64,000 nt of DNA from Prochlorococcus sp. AG-347-J22 (lineage in GTDB: Bacteria; Cyanobacteriota; Cyanobacteriia; PCC-6307; Cyanobiaceae), in NCBI GenBank assembly GCA_003279005.1, contig QCBY01000005.1:1-64000 (forward strand), given 5' to 3'. Numbering within the stretch: the stretch's first letter is position 1; each line of letters starts with the position of its first letter. Below the pieces are notes generated by a model. It worked only from the letters and a program-made list of their open reading frames with translations. It had not been told where the DNA came from and made no database searches. The position numbers were made by a program, and so were the translations under genes. Positions 34,536 to 44,427 of this stretch are shown piece by piece.

Positions 34536-35345
34536 GTGACAACAAAAATCGCAGTTATTGGTTTTGGAAATATTGCGAAAGCTATAATCACTCCTCTATT
34601 TGAAAAAAAGTTACTAAACCCAAAGGATGTTTACTGTTTAGTAAATACAAAAAAAAGCTTAGAAAATATTAAAAAAAACTATAAATATAACATTAATATT
34701 TTACAGGCAAACTCTAAAGATTCTGAAATTGTCTGGGATTGCCAAGTTAAACTTCTTTCTGTTAAGCCTCAGCAACTTAAAAATATAATTGAAATAAATA
34801 AAAAAAATCAAAGAAATTTATTAGTCTCAATTTTAGCTGGTGTTTCTTTAGAAAATCTTATTAAAAAATTTCCAAATCATAAATGCGTGAGGGTTGTGAC
34901 TAATATTCCAATAACAATAGGTAAAGGTTTAACTGGAATTGCATGGGGGGAGGAAATCACTAGAGTTCAAAAGTTATTTATAAAAAGATTGTTTGAAAAC
35001 TCTAGTAAAATTTATGAATTTCCTGAATATTTACTCGATATTTTTTTAGCATTAACATCCTCAGGACCTGCAATAATTGCTTTAATTATTGAAGCTTTAA
35101 GTGACGGCGGTTTAAGTGGCGGATTGCAAAAACAGCTTTCTGAAGAACTTGTAATAGAGATGATTTTGGGTACTGTTAGTTTAATAAAAGATACTAATGT
35201 ATCAACTGCTGAACTTAAGAATTTGGTAACTTCCCCAGGGGGCACGACAATATCGGCACTTAGGGTTCTAGAAAACAAAAGCCTAAGATCTGCTTTAATT
35301 GAAGCAATAGTTTCTGCGACTAACCGCAGTAAAGAATTTAGTTAA
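34536..35345 (+). CDS. proC: Pyrroline-5-carboxylate reductase
   Basis: Last step of proline synthesis. Rossmann motif IAVIGFGNIAKAIITPL, LLSVKPQQLKN, RVVTNIPITIGKGLTGIAW, LTSSGPAIIALIIEALSDGG and the substrate loop LVTSPGGTTISALRVLE. GTG start. Its 3' end overlaps the opposite-strand glycosyltransferase gene by four bases. Confidence 0.95.
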   Translation: MTTKIAVIGFGNIAKAIITPLFEKKLLNPKDVYCLVNTKKSLENIKKNYKYNINILQANSKDSEIVWDCQVKLLSVKPQQLKNIIEINKKNQRNLLVSILAGVSLENLIKKFPNHKCVRVVTNIPITIGKGLTGIAWGEEITRVQKLFIKRLFENSSKIYEFPEYLLDIFLALTSSGPAIIALIIEALSDGGLSGGLQKQLSEELVIEMILGTVSLIKDTNVSTAELKNLVTSPGGTTISALRVLENKSLRSALIEAIVSATNRSKEFS

Positions 35346-36508
35346 TTTTTTAATGTTCTTATAGAATCTAAATAAAGTTTTTCAAGAGCTTCGATATTTT
35401 TTTTTATTGTATATCTTTCAATTATTCTCGCTCGTCCTTTTTCTCCTAAAGCTTTTGTGAAAGAAGGATGATCTACCATAATTGGAATTATAGTTTTTAA
35501 TTGAGTTGCAACATTTTCAGTAGATATTACAATTCCTGCTCCGTTATCTAAAACTTCACCATCAGCTCCAGCATCAGTTGCAACACATGCTGTGCCAGTA
35601 GACATCGCCTCTAAAAGTGATAAAGATAGTCCCTCTACTAAACTTGGCAAAAAAAATACCTCTGCAATTTGCATTATTGCTACTCTGGTTTCTAAATCCA
35701 TTTCAGATCCCCACCAAATTAATTTATCTTTTCCTATGTTAGAAAAACTATTTTCCAGTGTTGGCTTCATTGGTCCGTCTCCAACAATTACAAGTTTGCA
35801 GTTATGAGTTTTTGTTTGACGCCATGATTTTAAAAGTGCTTCAATATTTTTTTCGTTGGCAATTCTTCCCATATATAAAAAGATTCTTCCCTCTCCTAGC
35901 TTACTTTTAACTGAATTATATTTTTTACTTTTTAGTGGATTAGGTTGCCAAATATTTTCATCAACTCCATTTGGTATGATTATCTGCTTTTGTTTACTAA
36001 CTCCTAGTTTTTCTAGAAGTATTTTTTGAGTTTCTGAAAAAACAATAATTCTGTGAAATTTAGCAAGTGAGGGAGCATAAAGTTGATAAGTTAGTTGTTG
36101 AGTACTTGCAGTTAAGTTTCTATTATTTTTATCGTATGCCGGATGAAATGTTCCTACTAGGGGAAGGTTGATTTGTTTACAAAGTTCCGGCAATCTAAAG
36201 TCTAAAGGAGATAATGTCAAGCTTGCATGTACTATGTCTGGCTTTAACCTCTCTAAAGAGCGTCTTAATTCTTTTTCTGCTCTTGGAGAAGGGATTGTAT
36301 AAACTTGAGATTTAATTAAGTATGGAAGACTTACTTCAGGATCATTGGCTAAAAATAAGGGTTTAGATTCATTTGAGTTGGATGGATTGTCAAAATGTAT
36401 AAAACTAACTTTATGTCCTTTATCTTTTAATTTTTCGGTAGTTAAATTTCCATAACTTACATTTCCACAAAAAGGAGATTTTTTACCTAACCAGGCAATA
36501 TGAACCAC
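35342..36508 (-). CDS. Glycosyltransferase family 4 protein
   Basis: GT-B retaining glycosyltransferase of the family-4 type. N-terminal IAWLGKKSPFCGNVSYGN acceptor loop, PDIVHASLTLSPLDFR, FSETQKILLEKLG, IIPNGVDENIW, phosphate-binding YMGRIANEKNIEALL, IVGDGPMKPTLE and EGLSLSLLEAMSTGTACVATDAGADGEVL (the EX7E motif). Complete (388 aa). Acceptor and sugar unknown; cytoplasmic or membrane-associated lipid/polysaccharide glycosylation is likely. Convergent with proC. Confidence 0.9.
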   Translation of the reverse strand: MVHIAWLGKKSPFCGNVSYGNLTTEKLKDKGHKVSFIHFDNPSNSNESKPLFLANDPEVSLPYLIKSQVYTIPSPRAEKELRRSLERLKPDIVHASLTLSPLDFRLPELCKQINLPLVGTFHPAYDKNNRNLTASTQQLTYQLYAPSLAKFHRIIVFSETQKILLEKLGVSKQKQIIIPNGVDENIWQPNPLKSKKYNSVKSKLGEGRIFLYMGRIANEKNIEALLKSWRQTKTHNCKLVIVGDGPMKPTLENSFSNIGKDKLIWWGSEMDLETRVAIMQIAEVFFLPSLVEGLSLSLLEAMSTGTACVATDAGADGEVLDNGAGIVISTENVATQLKTIIPIMVDHPSFTKALGEKGRARIIERYTIKKNIEALEKLYLDSIRTLKN

Positions 36509-36589
36509 ATGAAATTTCTTAACTATTTATAAAGTTAACAGTCAAAGTTAAAAACTACTAGATGTTTTAATTTAGTAACATTTTTATTG

Positions 36590-37372
36590 CTAATTATGGT
36601 AAAAGTCTTTTAACATTTTTAGTGATGATAACTCTTTTTGTAATTGGGCAGAGATCCAACTTTCAAGAATTGATAAAATTCTAAGCCAAACTTTCTTAGG
36701 TCCTAATAGTTCTCCATTTGATTTAATTGGTAAATCTGGGAAAAGAAGTCTTTGTAAAAGGGCTATTTCAGATGCATTAACTTTTAAGATACTTTCTGAA
36801 TCTTCTATTGTAGAAAATCCTTCATTTGGTAGGAAGTGACATTGCCAATCCCAGTCACCTAATGGCGGAATTATAGGTTCTCCAGATTTGCAGCAAAAAT
36901 TTACAGGGATATTTACCCCTCCAATGGCTAATAAGTGTATTAAAGATTGAATGCTCATTGAAAGCATTTTGAAGTCATCTTCACTTTTATTTTTATAGGC
37001 ATAAAGTCTATCCAAGTGAATAAGGACACTAGATAAATAATTTTGCTGCTTATCATTGTTCCCTACTAATAAAAAAGTTAATTCAGTTATTGCTTGGGCT
37101 GCTGCAAGACACTCTATATTTTTACCTAATCCATTATAGCTTTTGAGTATTTTAATCTGGCGAACAGACCTAAGACTTCTTTTTCCAAAGATCTGAAAAC
37201 TTAAATATGTTAAAGGAGTTGCTGCCGCAAGACTACTTTTTGGACGTCTAGCTCCAGGAACAGCAAGCCTAATAATACCTTGTTCATCTGTTAAAACAGT
37301 AATTAATCTTCCACTTTCGCCTAGTGGACTAGCTTTAATACAGAGACCTTCAACTTTGGCTTCACCTGACAT
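36590..37372 (-). CDS. recO: DNA repair protein RecO
   Basis: Mediator that loads RecA with RecR. N-terminal OB fold (EGLCIKASPLGESGRLITVLTDEQGIIRLAVPGAR) and a helical C-domain with a diverged Cys cluster region (VNFCCKSGEPIIPP...DWQCHFLPNEG). Length 260 aa. It follows deoC without a gap on the reverse strand. Confidence 0.93.
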   Translation of the reverse strand: MSGEAKVEGLCIKASPLGESGRLITVLTDEQGIIRLAVPGARRPKSSLAAATPLTYLSFQIFGKRSLRSVRQIKILKSYNGLGKNIECLAAAQAITELTFLLVGNNDKQQNYLSSVLIHLDRLYAYKNKSEDDFKMLSMSIQSLIHLLAIGGVNIPVNFCCKSGEPIIPPLGDWDWQCHFLPNEGFSTIEDSESILKVNASEIALLQRLLFPDLPIKSNGELLGPKKVWLRILSILESWISAQLQKELSSLKMLKDFYHN

Positions 37373-38032
37373 TTAGATTAGTCTGATTTCTTTAAATATC
37401 TCATTAAAATTCGAAGTCCCAATACAATCTATACCTGTGTCAAATAAATCAATAACTTGGGATAGTTTTTTTATGCCTCCAACAATTTTTATAGAATTTT
37501 GATTACCTAGAAATTTTAATATCTCAACTATATCAACATTAGAAACCGGAGTTCCAAAACCATCTCCAAATTGAAAATTTCTTATTCCTAACTCAAGGGA
37601 AATTTTTATGGCTTTTTCAAAAAGTTTTTTTTCTAGCTTTGATTTGTTAATAATAATAGTTATTGGCAATTCTGAGGAATTAATACTTTCAATTTCAGTG
37701 CCGAAAGTGTTTAAATTATTTTTAGATAGATTGAGAAAATTAGGCATATAGTCTATTCCACTTGCACCAGCATCTTTTGCATAGCAAACAAATTCATCAA
37801 TAAAATCAAATGGTACATCAGCTAATGGATAAGAAATGAGAGTATTTATATTTATTTCGTGATTACTTAATGTATTTTTTATATGACTTAAAAAATTAAG
37901 AGATGTAGAAACATTTTTAATATTATATTTTTTAACTATGTCGCAGTTTGCATTTAATTTTTCCCAGGATAAATAAGGGTTAATAATCGTTGCATGTATC
38001 TTTTCGTTTAATTCATAATCAATGTTTAACAT
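37373..38032 (-). CDS. deoC: Deoxyribose-phosphate aldolase
   Basis: Class I (Schiff-base) aldolase of the DeoC/LacD family, splitting deoxyribose-5-phosphate. TIM-barrel signatures: YPLADVPFDFIDEFVCYAKDAGASGIDY, ITIIINKSKL (barrel strand), QFGDGFGTPVSN and IKIVGGIKKLSQVIDLFDTG with the Schiff-base/phosphate lysines. 219 aa. Immediately upstream of recO and 7 bases after hpf. Confidence 0.88.
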   Translation of the reverse strand: MLNIDYELNEKIHATIINPYLSWEKLNANCDIVKKYNIKNVSTSLNFLSHIKNTLSNHEININTLISYPLADVPFDFIDEFVCYAKDAGASGIDYMPNFLNLSKNNLNTFGTEIESINSSELPITIIINKSKLEKKLFEKAIKISLELGIRNFQFGDGFGTPVSNVDIVEILKFLGNQNSIKIVGGIKKLSQVIDLFDTGIDCIGTSNFNEIFKEIRLI

Positions 38033-38039
38033 TTTAAAA

Positions 38040-38624
38040 TTATTTAGACTGGATTAATCCATATCCACCATGGTTTCTTTTATAAATAACTTTAAGTTTA
38101 TTATTTTTTTTACTTCTAAAAAAATAAAAATCGTGATCAATTAAATCTAATTGTTTTCTGGCCTCTTCTAAAGAAATAGGAGCCATTTCAAAATATTTAT
38201 TTTTAATAGATGGTTCGGGTAATCTAGCCTTGCTCTCTTGATTGAAGATATCTCTTCCTAAAGAAACTGTTTGTTCAGTTTCATCTAAAAATGAATTTTT
38301 ATTTTTTACAAAGTTATTATGAAATGTCTTTTGATTCCTTTCTTTATATTTACGTAATTTTCTGCAAAGTTTATTTGAAACCAAATCAATACTCGAATAC
38401 AGATTCTCTGTTTTTTCTTCAGCCCTGATAATAGTCCCATTTGCAAAAATTGTGACTTCAGCTGTTTGGAATGAAACTCTTGGATTCTTTTCGACTGAAA
38501 GATGTATATCTGCTTCTTTAACGATATCCTTATAATGATGTATCGCTTTTTTTATCTTTGCTTCAGTATATTCTTTCAATGCAACTGTGAGTTCAAGATT
38601 CTTTCCATGAATTAAAATTTTCAT
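38040..38624 (-). CDS. hpf: Ribosome hibernation promoting factor, long form (LrtA)
   Basis: Binds the 30S decoding region and promotes 100S dimers in stress or darkness. N-terminal domain KILIHGKNLELTVALKEYTEAKIKKAIHH and ADIHLSVEKNPR; C-terminal domain IDHDFYFFRSKKNNKLKVIYKRNHGGYGLIQ. At 194 aa it has the extra C-terminal dimerisation domain of long HPF; in cyanobacteria this gene is light-repressed (lrtA). Confidence 0.92.
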   Translation of the reverse strand: MKILIHGKNLELTVALKEYTEAKIKKAIHHYKDIVKEADIHLSVEKNPRVSFQTAEVTIFANGTIIRAEEKTENLYSSIDLVSNKLCRKLRKYKERNQKTFHNNFVKNKNSFLDETEQTVSLGRDIFNQESKARLPEPSIKNKYFEMAPISLEEARKQLDLIDHDFYFFRSKKNNKLKVIYKRNHGGYGLIQSK

Positions 38625-38669
38625 AATAACTCTAAAAAATATTTTCTTACTTCCTAAATCTACTTAAAT

Positions 38670-39314
38670 ATGATTAATAGAACATCAATAATTAAACAAC
38701 CTGATAAAATTTCATATTTTAATGATGTATATAAATTACAAAAAAAGTATCAAGAAGAATTAATTTCAGGAAAATCAAAAAAGAATCTTATTTGGTTAGG
38801 AGAACATCAACTTTGTTATACCTTGGGAAGAGGATCAAATACCGGTAACTTGCTTTTCGCATTAGATGAACAAGATGTATTTAAAATTGATAGAGGTGGA
38901 GAGGTAACATGCCATATGCCAGGACAGTTAGTCACTTATTTGGTTTTAGATCTGAATAGTTTTAACAAAGATTTAAATTGGTACTTAAGAAAAATTGAAG
39001 AAATAATCATTAAAGTTCTTAGTAGTTTTAATATTAATTGCTCAACTAAAAAGGGATTTACTGGGGTCTGGATTGGAGAAAGGAAGATTGCTTCGATTGG
39101 GATTGGATGCAAAAGATGGGTAACAATTCACGGCTTCTCAATAAACGTTAACTGTAAATTAGAAAATTTTGATAGAATTATTCCTTGCGGTATTGATGGC
39201 TGCCAAATGGCAAATATGAATGATTACTCTAAAAATTTAGATATCAAAGAAGTTAAGAAAATTGTTAAAAAAATAATTCAGGAAGAATTTAATTTTAAAT
39301 TGGTATCAGAATAG
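38670..39314 (+). CDS. lipB: Octanoyltransferase
   Basis: Transfers octanoyl groups from acyl carrier protein to lipoyl domains. Motifs: [52 protein letters not shown] (catalytic Lys) and [13 protein letters not shown] (acyl-accepting Cys). 214 aa. Supplies the lipoyl cofactor for pdhC, encoded 2.6 kb downstream. Confidence 0.95.
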   Translation: MINRTSIIKQPDKISYFNDVYKLQKKYQEELISGKSKKNLIWLGEHQLCYTLGRGSNTGNLLFALDEQDVFKIDRGGEVTCHMPGQLVTYLVLDLNSFNKDLNWYLRKIEEIIIKVLSSFNINCSTKKGFTGVWIGERKIASIGIGCKRWVTIHGFSINVNCKLENFDRIIPCGIDGCQMANMNDYSKNLDIKEVKKIVKKIIQEEFNFKLVSE

Positions 39315-39325
39315 AAATAAAAGGC

Positions 39326-41269
39326 TTGTTGAAAATTTTAAAAATGAATGATCAAGCATATTGGCCCGCGACTAAATCTCTTATAAAAAATGAAAAATTT
39401 ACCATATTAGAAAAGCATATAAATAACCTTGAACATGTTGATCAAATATGGGAATACTTAAAATCTAAATGCGGAAATACTTTAGCTATTAATGATTTGA
39501 GAGGAAAAAATAAAGAAAAATATTCCTACTCTGAGTTAGCTAATTTAATCACTAAAGCCTCAATTTCTTTTAAAAATTATGGATTAGTTAAAGGAGATGT
39601 TGTTTCATTAATATCTGAAAACTCACCAAGATGGTTAATTGCTGATCAAGGATTGATGAGATTAGGTGCTATTAATGCTGTAAGAGGAATTAATTCACCT
39701 GCGGTAGAATTAGACTATATAATTGAACATTCTAATTCTGTTGGACTTATAGTTCAATCCAAGAAAGTTTGGTTGAAATTAAATAAAAAAGATGAATTAA
39801 AAAAAAGATTAAAGTTTTTAATTAATCTAGAGGATGAGCAATTTGAAGATTTAATAAATTGGCCTGAATTTATCAAAGCAGGAGATCAAGATTATTTTAA
39901 AAATAATAGTTCTAAAAAAGATAATAATCAGATTAATGATATAGCAAGCATTCTCTACACCTCAGGAACAACAGGCAAGCCAAAAGGCGTTCCCCTAACA
40001 CATGGAAATTTTTTACATCAAATTATAAATCTTGCGAGAATTGCCGATCCAAAACCCGGCACTTCTGTCTTGAGCGTATTACCTATCTGGCATTCATATG
40101 AAAGAAGTGCCGAATATTTCTTTTTTTCATGTGGATGTACTCAATTTTATACAAATCCAAAGTTCTTGAAAGATGATATTAAAAAAGTCAAGCCAGTTGT
40201 CATGGCAACTGTTCCTAGGTTATGGGAGGCTATTCATGATGGTTTCTTCTTAGCTTTAAAAAAAATGCCGCCTAAAAAACAAGGAATCATAAAGTTTTTG
40301 ATAAAAAACAGTTCTATTTTTAAAAGAAATCTTAGAAAGATCAGAAATCTAGAAATTAATCAAGTCAGTTTCTTAGCCAAAATTCCTTTGACAATATCTG
40401 TCATGAGTAGATTGTTTTTACATAAGTTATCTTCTACTTTTTTGTGGCCAAGTATCTTGAAGCAATTATGTGGAGAAAAACTTAAATTTCCTATTAATGG
40501 GGGAGGTGCTTTACCTGAACATGTTGATTTGTTTTTTGAATCTTTAGGTATAGATGTTTTGGTAGGTTACGGATTAACAGAAACTAGTCCAGTACTTACT
40601 TGTAGGAGAAGAGAACTAAATGTGAGGGGATCTTCGGGGCAGCCTTTGGCATTTACTGAAATTAAAATTATGAATGAGGGAAAAGATAAGATTTTGAGAT
40701 TTAGGGAGATAGGTAAGATTTTTGTTAAAGGACCGCAAGTGATGAAGGGTTATTTGAATAATGTTTCAGCTACAAAGGCTGTTTTATCAAAAGATGGTTG
40801 GTTTGATACTGGAGATTTAGGTTTTCTTATCCCAAATGGATCTTTAGTCATAACAGGGAGAGCAAAAGATACAATAGTACTTTCTAGTGGAGAGAATATT
40901 GAGCCTAATCCCTTAGAAACTGAAATTCTTAGTTCTGAATTTATTAATCAAGTTCAATTAGTTGGTCAAGATAAAAAATGTTTAACTGCGCTTGTTTGTC
41001 CAAATATAGAATTAGTAGAAACTAAATTCTTTGTGAATGATGTTTCCAAATTAAATTCGAATAAAAATATTCGTTTATTTTTTAAATCTCAGATAAACAA
41101 TTTGCTAAAAAATAGAACAGGAGCAAGATTTGAGGAACAGATATTAGATTGCTATTTTGTTGAGGCTTTTACTTTAGAAAATGGTTTGTTGACACAAACT
41201 CTTAAACAGAAAAGAAGAGAAATTGTGGATTTGTATTCAACACAAATAGAAGAAATGTATAAAAAATAA
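39326..41269 (+). CDS. Long-chain acyl-CoA/acyl-ACP synthetase (AMP-binding)
   Basis: Adenylate-forming enzyme activating fatty acids. AMP-binding P-loop SILYTSGTTGKPKGVPLTH, VLSVLPIWHSYERS, GYGLTETSPVLT, GWFDTGDLG and RAKDTIVLSSGENIEPNPLE are canonical. Cyanobacterial members usually recycle free fatty acids as acyl-ACP (Aas). The track starts at a TTG; ATG at 39344 (MNDQAYW) is an alternative, shortening it by six residues. Confidence 0.92.
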   Translation: MLKILKMNDQAYWPATKSLIKNEKFTILEKHINNLEHVDQIWEYLKSKCGNTLAINDLRGKNKEKYSYSELANLITKASISFKNYGLVKGDVVSLISENSPRWLIADQGLMRLGAINAVRGINSPAVELDYIIEHSNSVGLIVQSKKVWLKLNKKDELKKRLKFLINLEDEQFEDLINWPEFIKAGDQDYFKNNSSKKDNNQINDIASILYTSGTTGKPKGVPLTHGNFLHQIINLARIADPKPGTSVLSVLPIWHSYERSAEYFFFSCGCTQFYTNPKFLKDDIKKVKPVVMATVPRLWEAIHDGFFLALKKMPPKKQGIIKFLIKNSSIFKRNLRKIRNLEINQVSFLAKIPLTISVMSRLFLHKLSSTFLWPSILKQLCGEKLKFPINGGGALPEHVDLFFESLGIDVLVGYGLTETSPVLTCRRRELNVRGSSGQPLAFTEIKIMNEGKDKILRFREIGKIFVKGPQVMKGYLNNVSATKAVLSKDGWFDTGDLGFLIPNGSLVITGRAKDTIVLSSGENIEPNPLETEILSSEFINQVQLVGQDKKCLTALVCPNIELVETKFFVNDVSKLNSNKNIRLFFKSQINNLLKNRTGARFEEQILDCYFVEAFTLENGLLTQTLKQKRREIVDLYSTQIEEMYKK

Positions 41270-41327
41270 ATTAGAAAAGGAAAATTCTTTTTCATATCTT
41301 TATATTAAAAGGGTAATTTAATTTTTT

Positions 41328-41774
41328 ATGGAAACAAAAACCTCTATATCTATCAAACGCTCAATAGCCATAAAAGCTATTGTTACCCCTACTTGGAAAG
41401 AAGATGCTGAGAAGGAGCTAAGTAATGCGATTTCGACAGTGGATCAACAATTGTCACAACTTGAACAAGAAGGTCAACAAATAGTGAGTAATATAAGATC
41501 CCAGTCATTAAATCCATTAGATCCCAGAGTTCAAGAGCAAGTTGGCCAAGTTCAGCAACAAGTTGCTGCAAAGAGGAACGAACTAGAAGAGCAAAAAAGA
41601 AATCTTTTGCAACAACAAAGCCAAGTTCGTGATTTAAAAATGGATGAGATTGTTGAGCAAGGTCAAGTTGATAGTTTTTGTGATGTCTCCGTTGGAGATA
41701 ATCTTATTGATAAGATGCAAGTTTCAATAACAGTAAAAGATGGGATAATTCAATCTATAAATAATAATAAATAG
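41328..41774 (+). CDS. YlqD family protein
   Basis: 148-aa protein with a central coiled coil (QLSQLEQEGQQIVSNIRSQ..., EEQKRNLLQQQSQVRDL) between short beta segments (SIAIKAIVTPTWKEDAEKE; DSFCDVSVGDNLIDKMQVSITVKDG), the organisation of the YlqD/DUF2869 family of cyanobacteria and firmicutes. Function unknown. Confidence 0.85.
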   Translation: METKTSISIKRSIAIKAIVTPTWKEDAEKELSNAISTVDQQLSQLEQEGQQIVSNIRSQSLNPLDPRVQEQVGQVQQQVAAKRNELEEQKRNLLQQQSQVRDLKMDEIVEQGQVDSFCDVSVGDNLIDKMQVSITVKDGIIQSINNNK

Positions 41775-41920
41775 AATAATTAAATAAATTTAAGATTTTA
41801 ATTCCTTTTTGAATGTAAATCATAGTTTCTTTGGAGCTATTTTTTTGTAAAATACTTACATAACAACCTTTAAGAATTTTCCAAGTTCTTAAAGCTATTA
41901 AATCACTAAAAATCTATCTG

Positions 41921-43294
41921 ATGTCTCACGAAATATTTATGCCAGCTCTTAGTTCTACTATGACTGAAGGAAAAATTGTTGAATGGTTAAAGAATCCTGG
42001 AGATAAAGTTGAAAGAGGAGAATCTGTTTTAGTTGTTGAATCAGATAAAGCCGATATGGATGTTGAATCTTTCCAAGATGGATATCTTGCAGCAGTATTA
42101 ATGCCAGCTGGTAGTACAGCCCCAGTTGGGGAAACAATTGGACTAATTGTAGAGAACGAGGATGAAATAGCACCTGTACAAGAACAAAGTAAAGGGAAAC
42201 ATAATGAAGGATTTAGTTCTGATCAACTTGAATTACCAAATAAAAAATCTGAAATAAAAGAAGATAAACAAAAAGATTTTCCACAAATTAAGGAGCGAGA
42301 AGTCGAATTTAAAAGGGAAAAAGTGCTTACTCCCTCTAATGAAATTCAATTTAATGCATCGACAAGTAATAATTCTTCAAGAGTAATAGCATCTCCAAAG
42401 GCAAAAAAACTTGCTTCTACAATGGGGATTGACTTGGCAAAAGTAAATGGATCAGGACCTCATGGGAGGATTCAGGCCGATGATGTGTTGAAGGCAAATG
42501 GCCAACCTGTTTCTATTCCATGGATAGGAGAGGGGACCTCTCATGCAAAAATTGCCAATTCCAGTTCCCATGTTCAAGTTGAAATTAAGTCAGAGACATT
42601 AGGGACATGTTTTGGTAAACCTGGAGAAACTGTTCAATTTAATACTCTTCAGAATGCTGTCAATAAGAATATGGAATCTAGTTTAAATGTCCCTTGTTTT
42701 AGAGTGGGTTATTCAATTGATACTGATAAATTGGATAATTTTTATAAGAAAGTAAAGCGAAATGGAGTTACTATGACTGCATTATTAGTTAAAGCAGTTG
42801 CAAAGACACTTAAAAAACATCCCCAAGTTAATTCAAGCTTTTCAGAAAAAGGAATTTCTTATCCTGAAAACATAAATATTGCTGTAGCTGTTGCTATGGA
42901 AGACGGGGGATTGATAACTCCAGTATTAAAAGAACCTTGTAATACAGATTTATTTGAATTATCTAGAGAGTGGAAAGATCTTGTGAAAAGATCTAGAGCA
43001 AAACAATTAGAACCAGATGAATACTCAACAGGAACATTTACGTTGTCTAATTTAGGAATGTTTGGTGTTGACAGATTTGATGCAATACTTCCGCCAGGTA
43101 CGGGTGCTATTTTAGCTATAGCATCATCGAAGCCAACAGTTGTTGCTAATGATGATGGCTCAATATCTGTTAAAAAAATAATGCAGGTAAATTTAACTGC
43201 TGACCATAGAGTTATTTATGGTGCTGATGGTGCTTCATTCTTAAAAGACTTGTCTTATCTCATTGAAAACGAGCCAGAGAATCTAATATCATAA
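41921..43294 (+). CDS. pdhC: Dihydrolipoamide acetyltransferase, E2 of pyruvate dehydrogenase
   Basis: Core of the pyruvate dehydrogenase complex. Lipoyl domain with the lipoylated Lys43 in VVESDKADMDVESF; charged linker; peripheral subunit-binding domain VIASPKAKKLASTMGIDLAKV...GPHGRIQADDVLKA (around 155-190); catalytic acetyltransferase domain ending TADHRVIYGADGASFLKDL. 457 aa, one lipoyl domain. The E1 and E3 genes are not in the window. Confidence 0.95.
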   Translation: MSHEIFMPALSSTMTEGKIVEWLKNPGDKVERGESVLVVESDKADMDVESFQDGYLAAVLMPAGSTAPVGETIGLIVENEDEIAPVQEQSKGKHNEGFSSDQLELPNKKSEIKEDKQKDFPQIKEREVEFKREKVLTPSNEIQFNASTSNNSSRVIASPKAKKLASTMGIDLAKVNGSGPHGRIQADDVLKANGQPVSIPWIGEGTSHAKIANSSSHVQVEIKSETLGTCFGKPGETVQFNTLQNAVNKNMESSLNVPCFRVGYSIDTDKLDNFYKKVKRNGVTMTALLVKAVAKTLKKHPQVNSSFSEKGISYPENINIAVAVAMEDGGLITPVLKEPCNTDLFELSREWKDLVKRSRAKQLEPDEYSTGTFTLSNLGMFGVDRFDAILPPGTGAILAIASSKPTVVANDDGSISVKKIMQVNLTADHRVIYGADGASFLKDLSYLIENEPENLIS

Positions 43295-43300
43295 TTTCAA

Positions 43301-44422
43301 TTGAATTTTGAAATTCATAATCAAGAAATAGATCATAAACTTGAAGCTTATGATTATTTTCTTGATGAGTCATTAATTGCAGATAAACCTTCTAAAGTTA
43401 GGCATGAATCTCGACTAATGATAGTTAGAGATAATGCATTAGAAGAAAACTTTTCAACAAATAAAAATACTAAGGATCTCTTAGATGAACTTAGAGAAGG
43501 GGATCTGGTAGTTATAAATGATACGAAGGTGATGAAAGCAAGGTTAAAGGTTGAATTGGAAAATGGAAGATTAGTCGAATTATTGGTATTGGAGAAATCA
43601 GACGAATCTACTTGGCTATGTTTGGCAAAGCCTGCGAAAAAATTAAAAATAAATAAAAAATTAAATTTAAAATCACCCTTGGCAAAAGATATAAAGTTGA
43701 ATGTTTCTGGGATTGATAAAGAAACTGGAGGAAGATTTATTAAGTTTCCAGAAAATATCAATGATCTCATTTCAATGAATACCTTTCTTGATATCTATGG
43801 AGAAATACCCCTCCCTCCCTATATAAAAAGTGCCGAAGAAAAATCTTTTCATGAAAATAGTTATCAAACTGAGTATGCATGTAATCCTGGAGCAGTCGCC
43901 GCCCCAACAGCAGGATTACATTTAAGTAAAAGTCTTATTTCAAATTTAAAAAAAAAAGGTATTTTGGTCATGCCTATTACTTTGCATGTAGGTTATGGGA
44001 CATTCAAGCCAATTGATCAAGAAGATTTGTCTAATTTAAAACTTCATAAAGAGTGGGTTAGCGTTAGTAGGAAAGTAGTAGAAGAAATAAAAAAAATAAA
44101 AAAGTCAGACAGAAGAGTAATAGCAATAGGAACTACTAGCGTAAGAGCACTTGAAAGTTCTTATTCAGATAAAATGGAAGACTTTGTTCCTATAGCTAAG
44201 TATGTTGATTTAGTAATTAAGCCAGGTTATAAATTCAAGGTAGTTGATGGATTATTAACCAATTTTCATCTCCCAAAGAGTTCATTATTACTTCTAGTAA
44301 GCGCAATGATTGGTAGAGAAAGGTTATTAGATCTATATAAAAAAGCCATAAAAGAAAAATTTAGATTTTTCTCTTATGGCGATGCTATGTATATTTCACC
44401 AGATTCATTTCTGGATAAATAA
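43301..44422 (+). CDS. queA: S-adenosylmethionine:tRNA ribosyltransferase-isomerase
   Basis: Adds the cyclopentenediol-type ring in queuosine synthesis. Signatures: YDYFLDESLIADKP, LREGDLVVINDTKVMKARL, EIPLPPYIKS, YQTEYACNPGAVAAPTAGLHL, ITLHVGYGTFKPI and LLTNFHLPKSSLLLLVSAMIG. TTG start six bases after the pdhC stop. Length 373 aa normal. Confidence 0.95.
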   Translation: MNFEIHNQEIDHKLEAYDYFLDESLIADKPSKVRHESRLMIVRDNALEENFSTNKNTKDLLDELREGDLVVINDTKVMKARLKVELENGRLVELLVLEKSDESTWLCLAKPAKKLKINKKLNLKSPLAKDIKLNVSGIDKETGGRFIKFPENINDLISMNTFLDIYGEIPLPPYIKSAEEKSFHENSYQTEYACNPGAVAAPTAGLHLSKSLISNLKKKGILVMPITLHVGYGTFKPIDQEDLSNLKLHKEWVSVSRKVVEEIKKIKKSDRRVIAIGTTSVRALESSYSDKMEDFVPIAKYVDLVIKPGYKFKVVDGLLTNFHLPKSSLLLLVSAMIGRERLLDLYKKAIKEKFRFFSYGDAMYISPDSFLDK

Positions 44423-44427
44423 AAATT

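Noticed and set aside
41845-41860. Possible NtcA site upstream of pdhC (GTAAAATACTTAC)
   Set aside because: The spacer is 7 rather than 8 bases, so the half-sites are out of phase.
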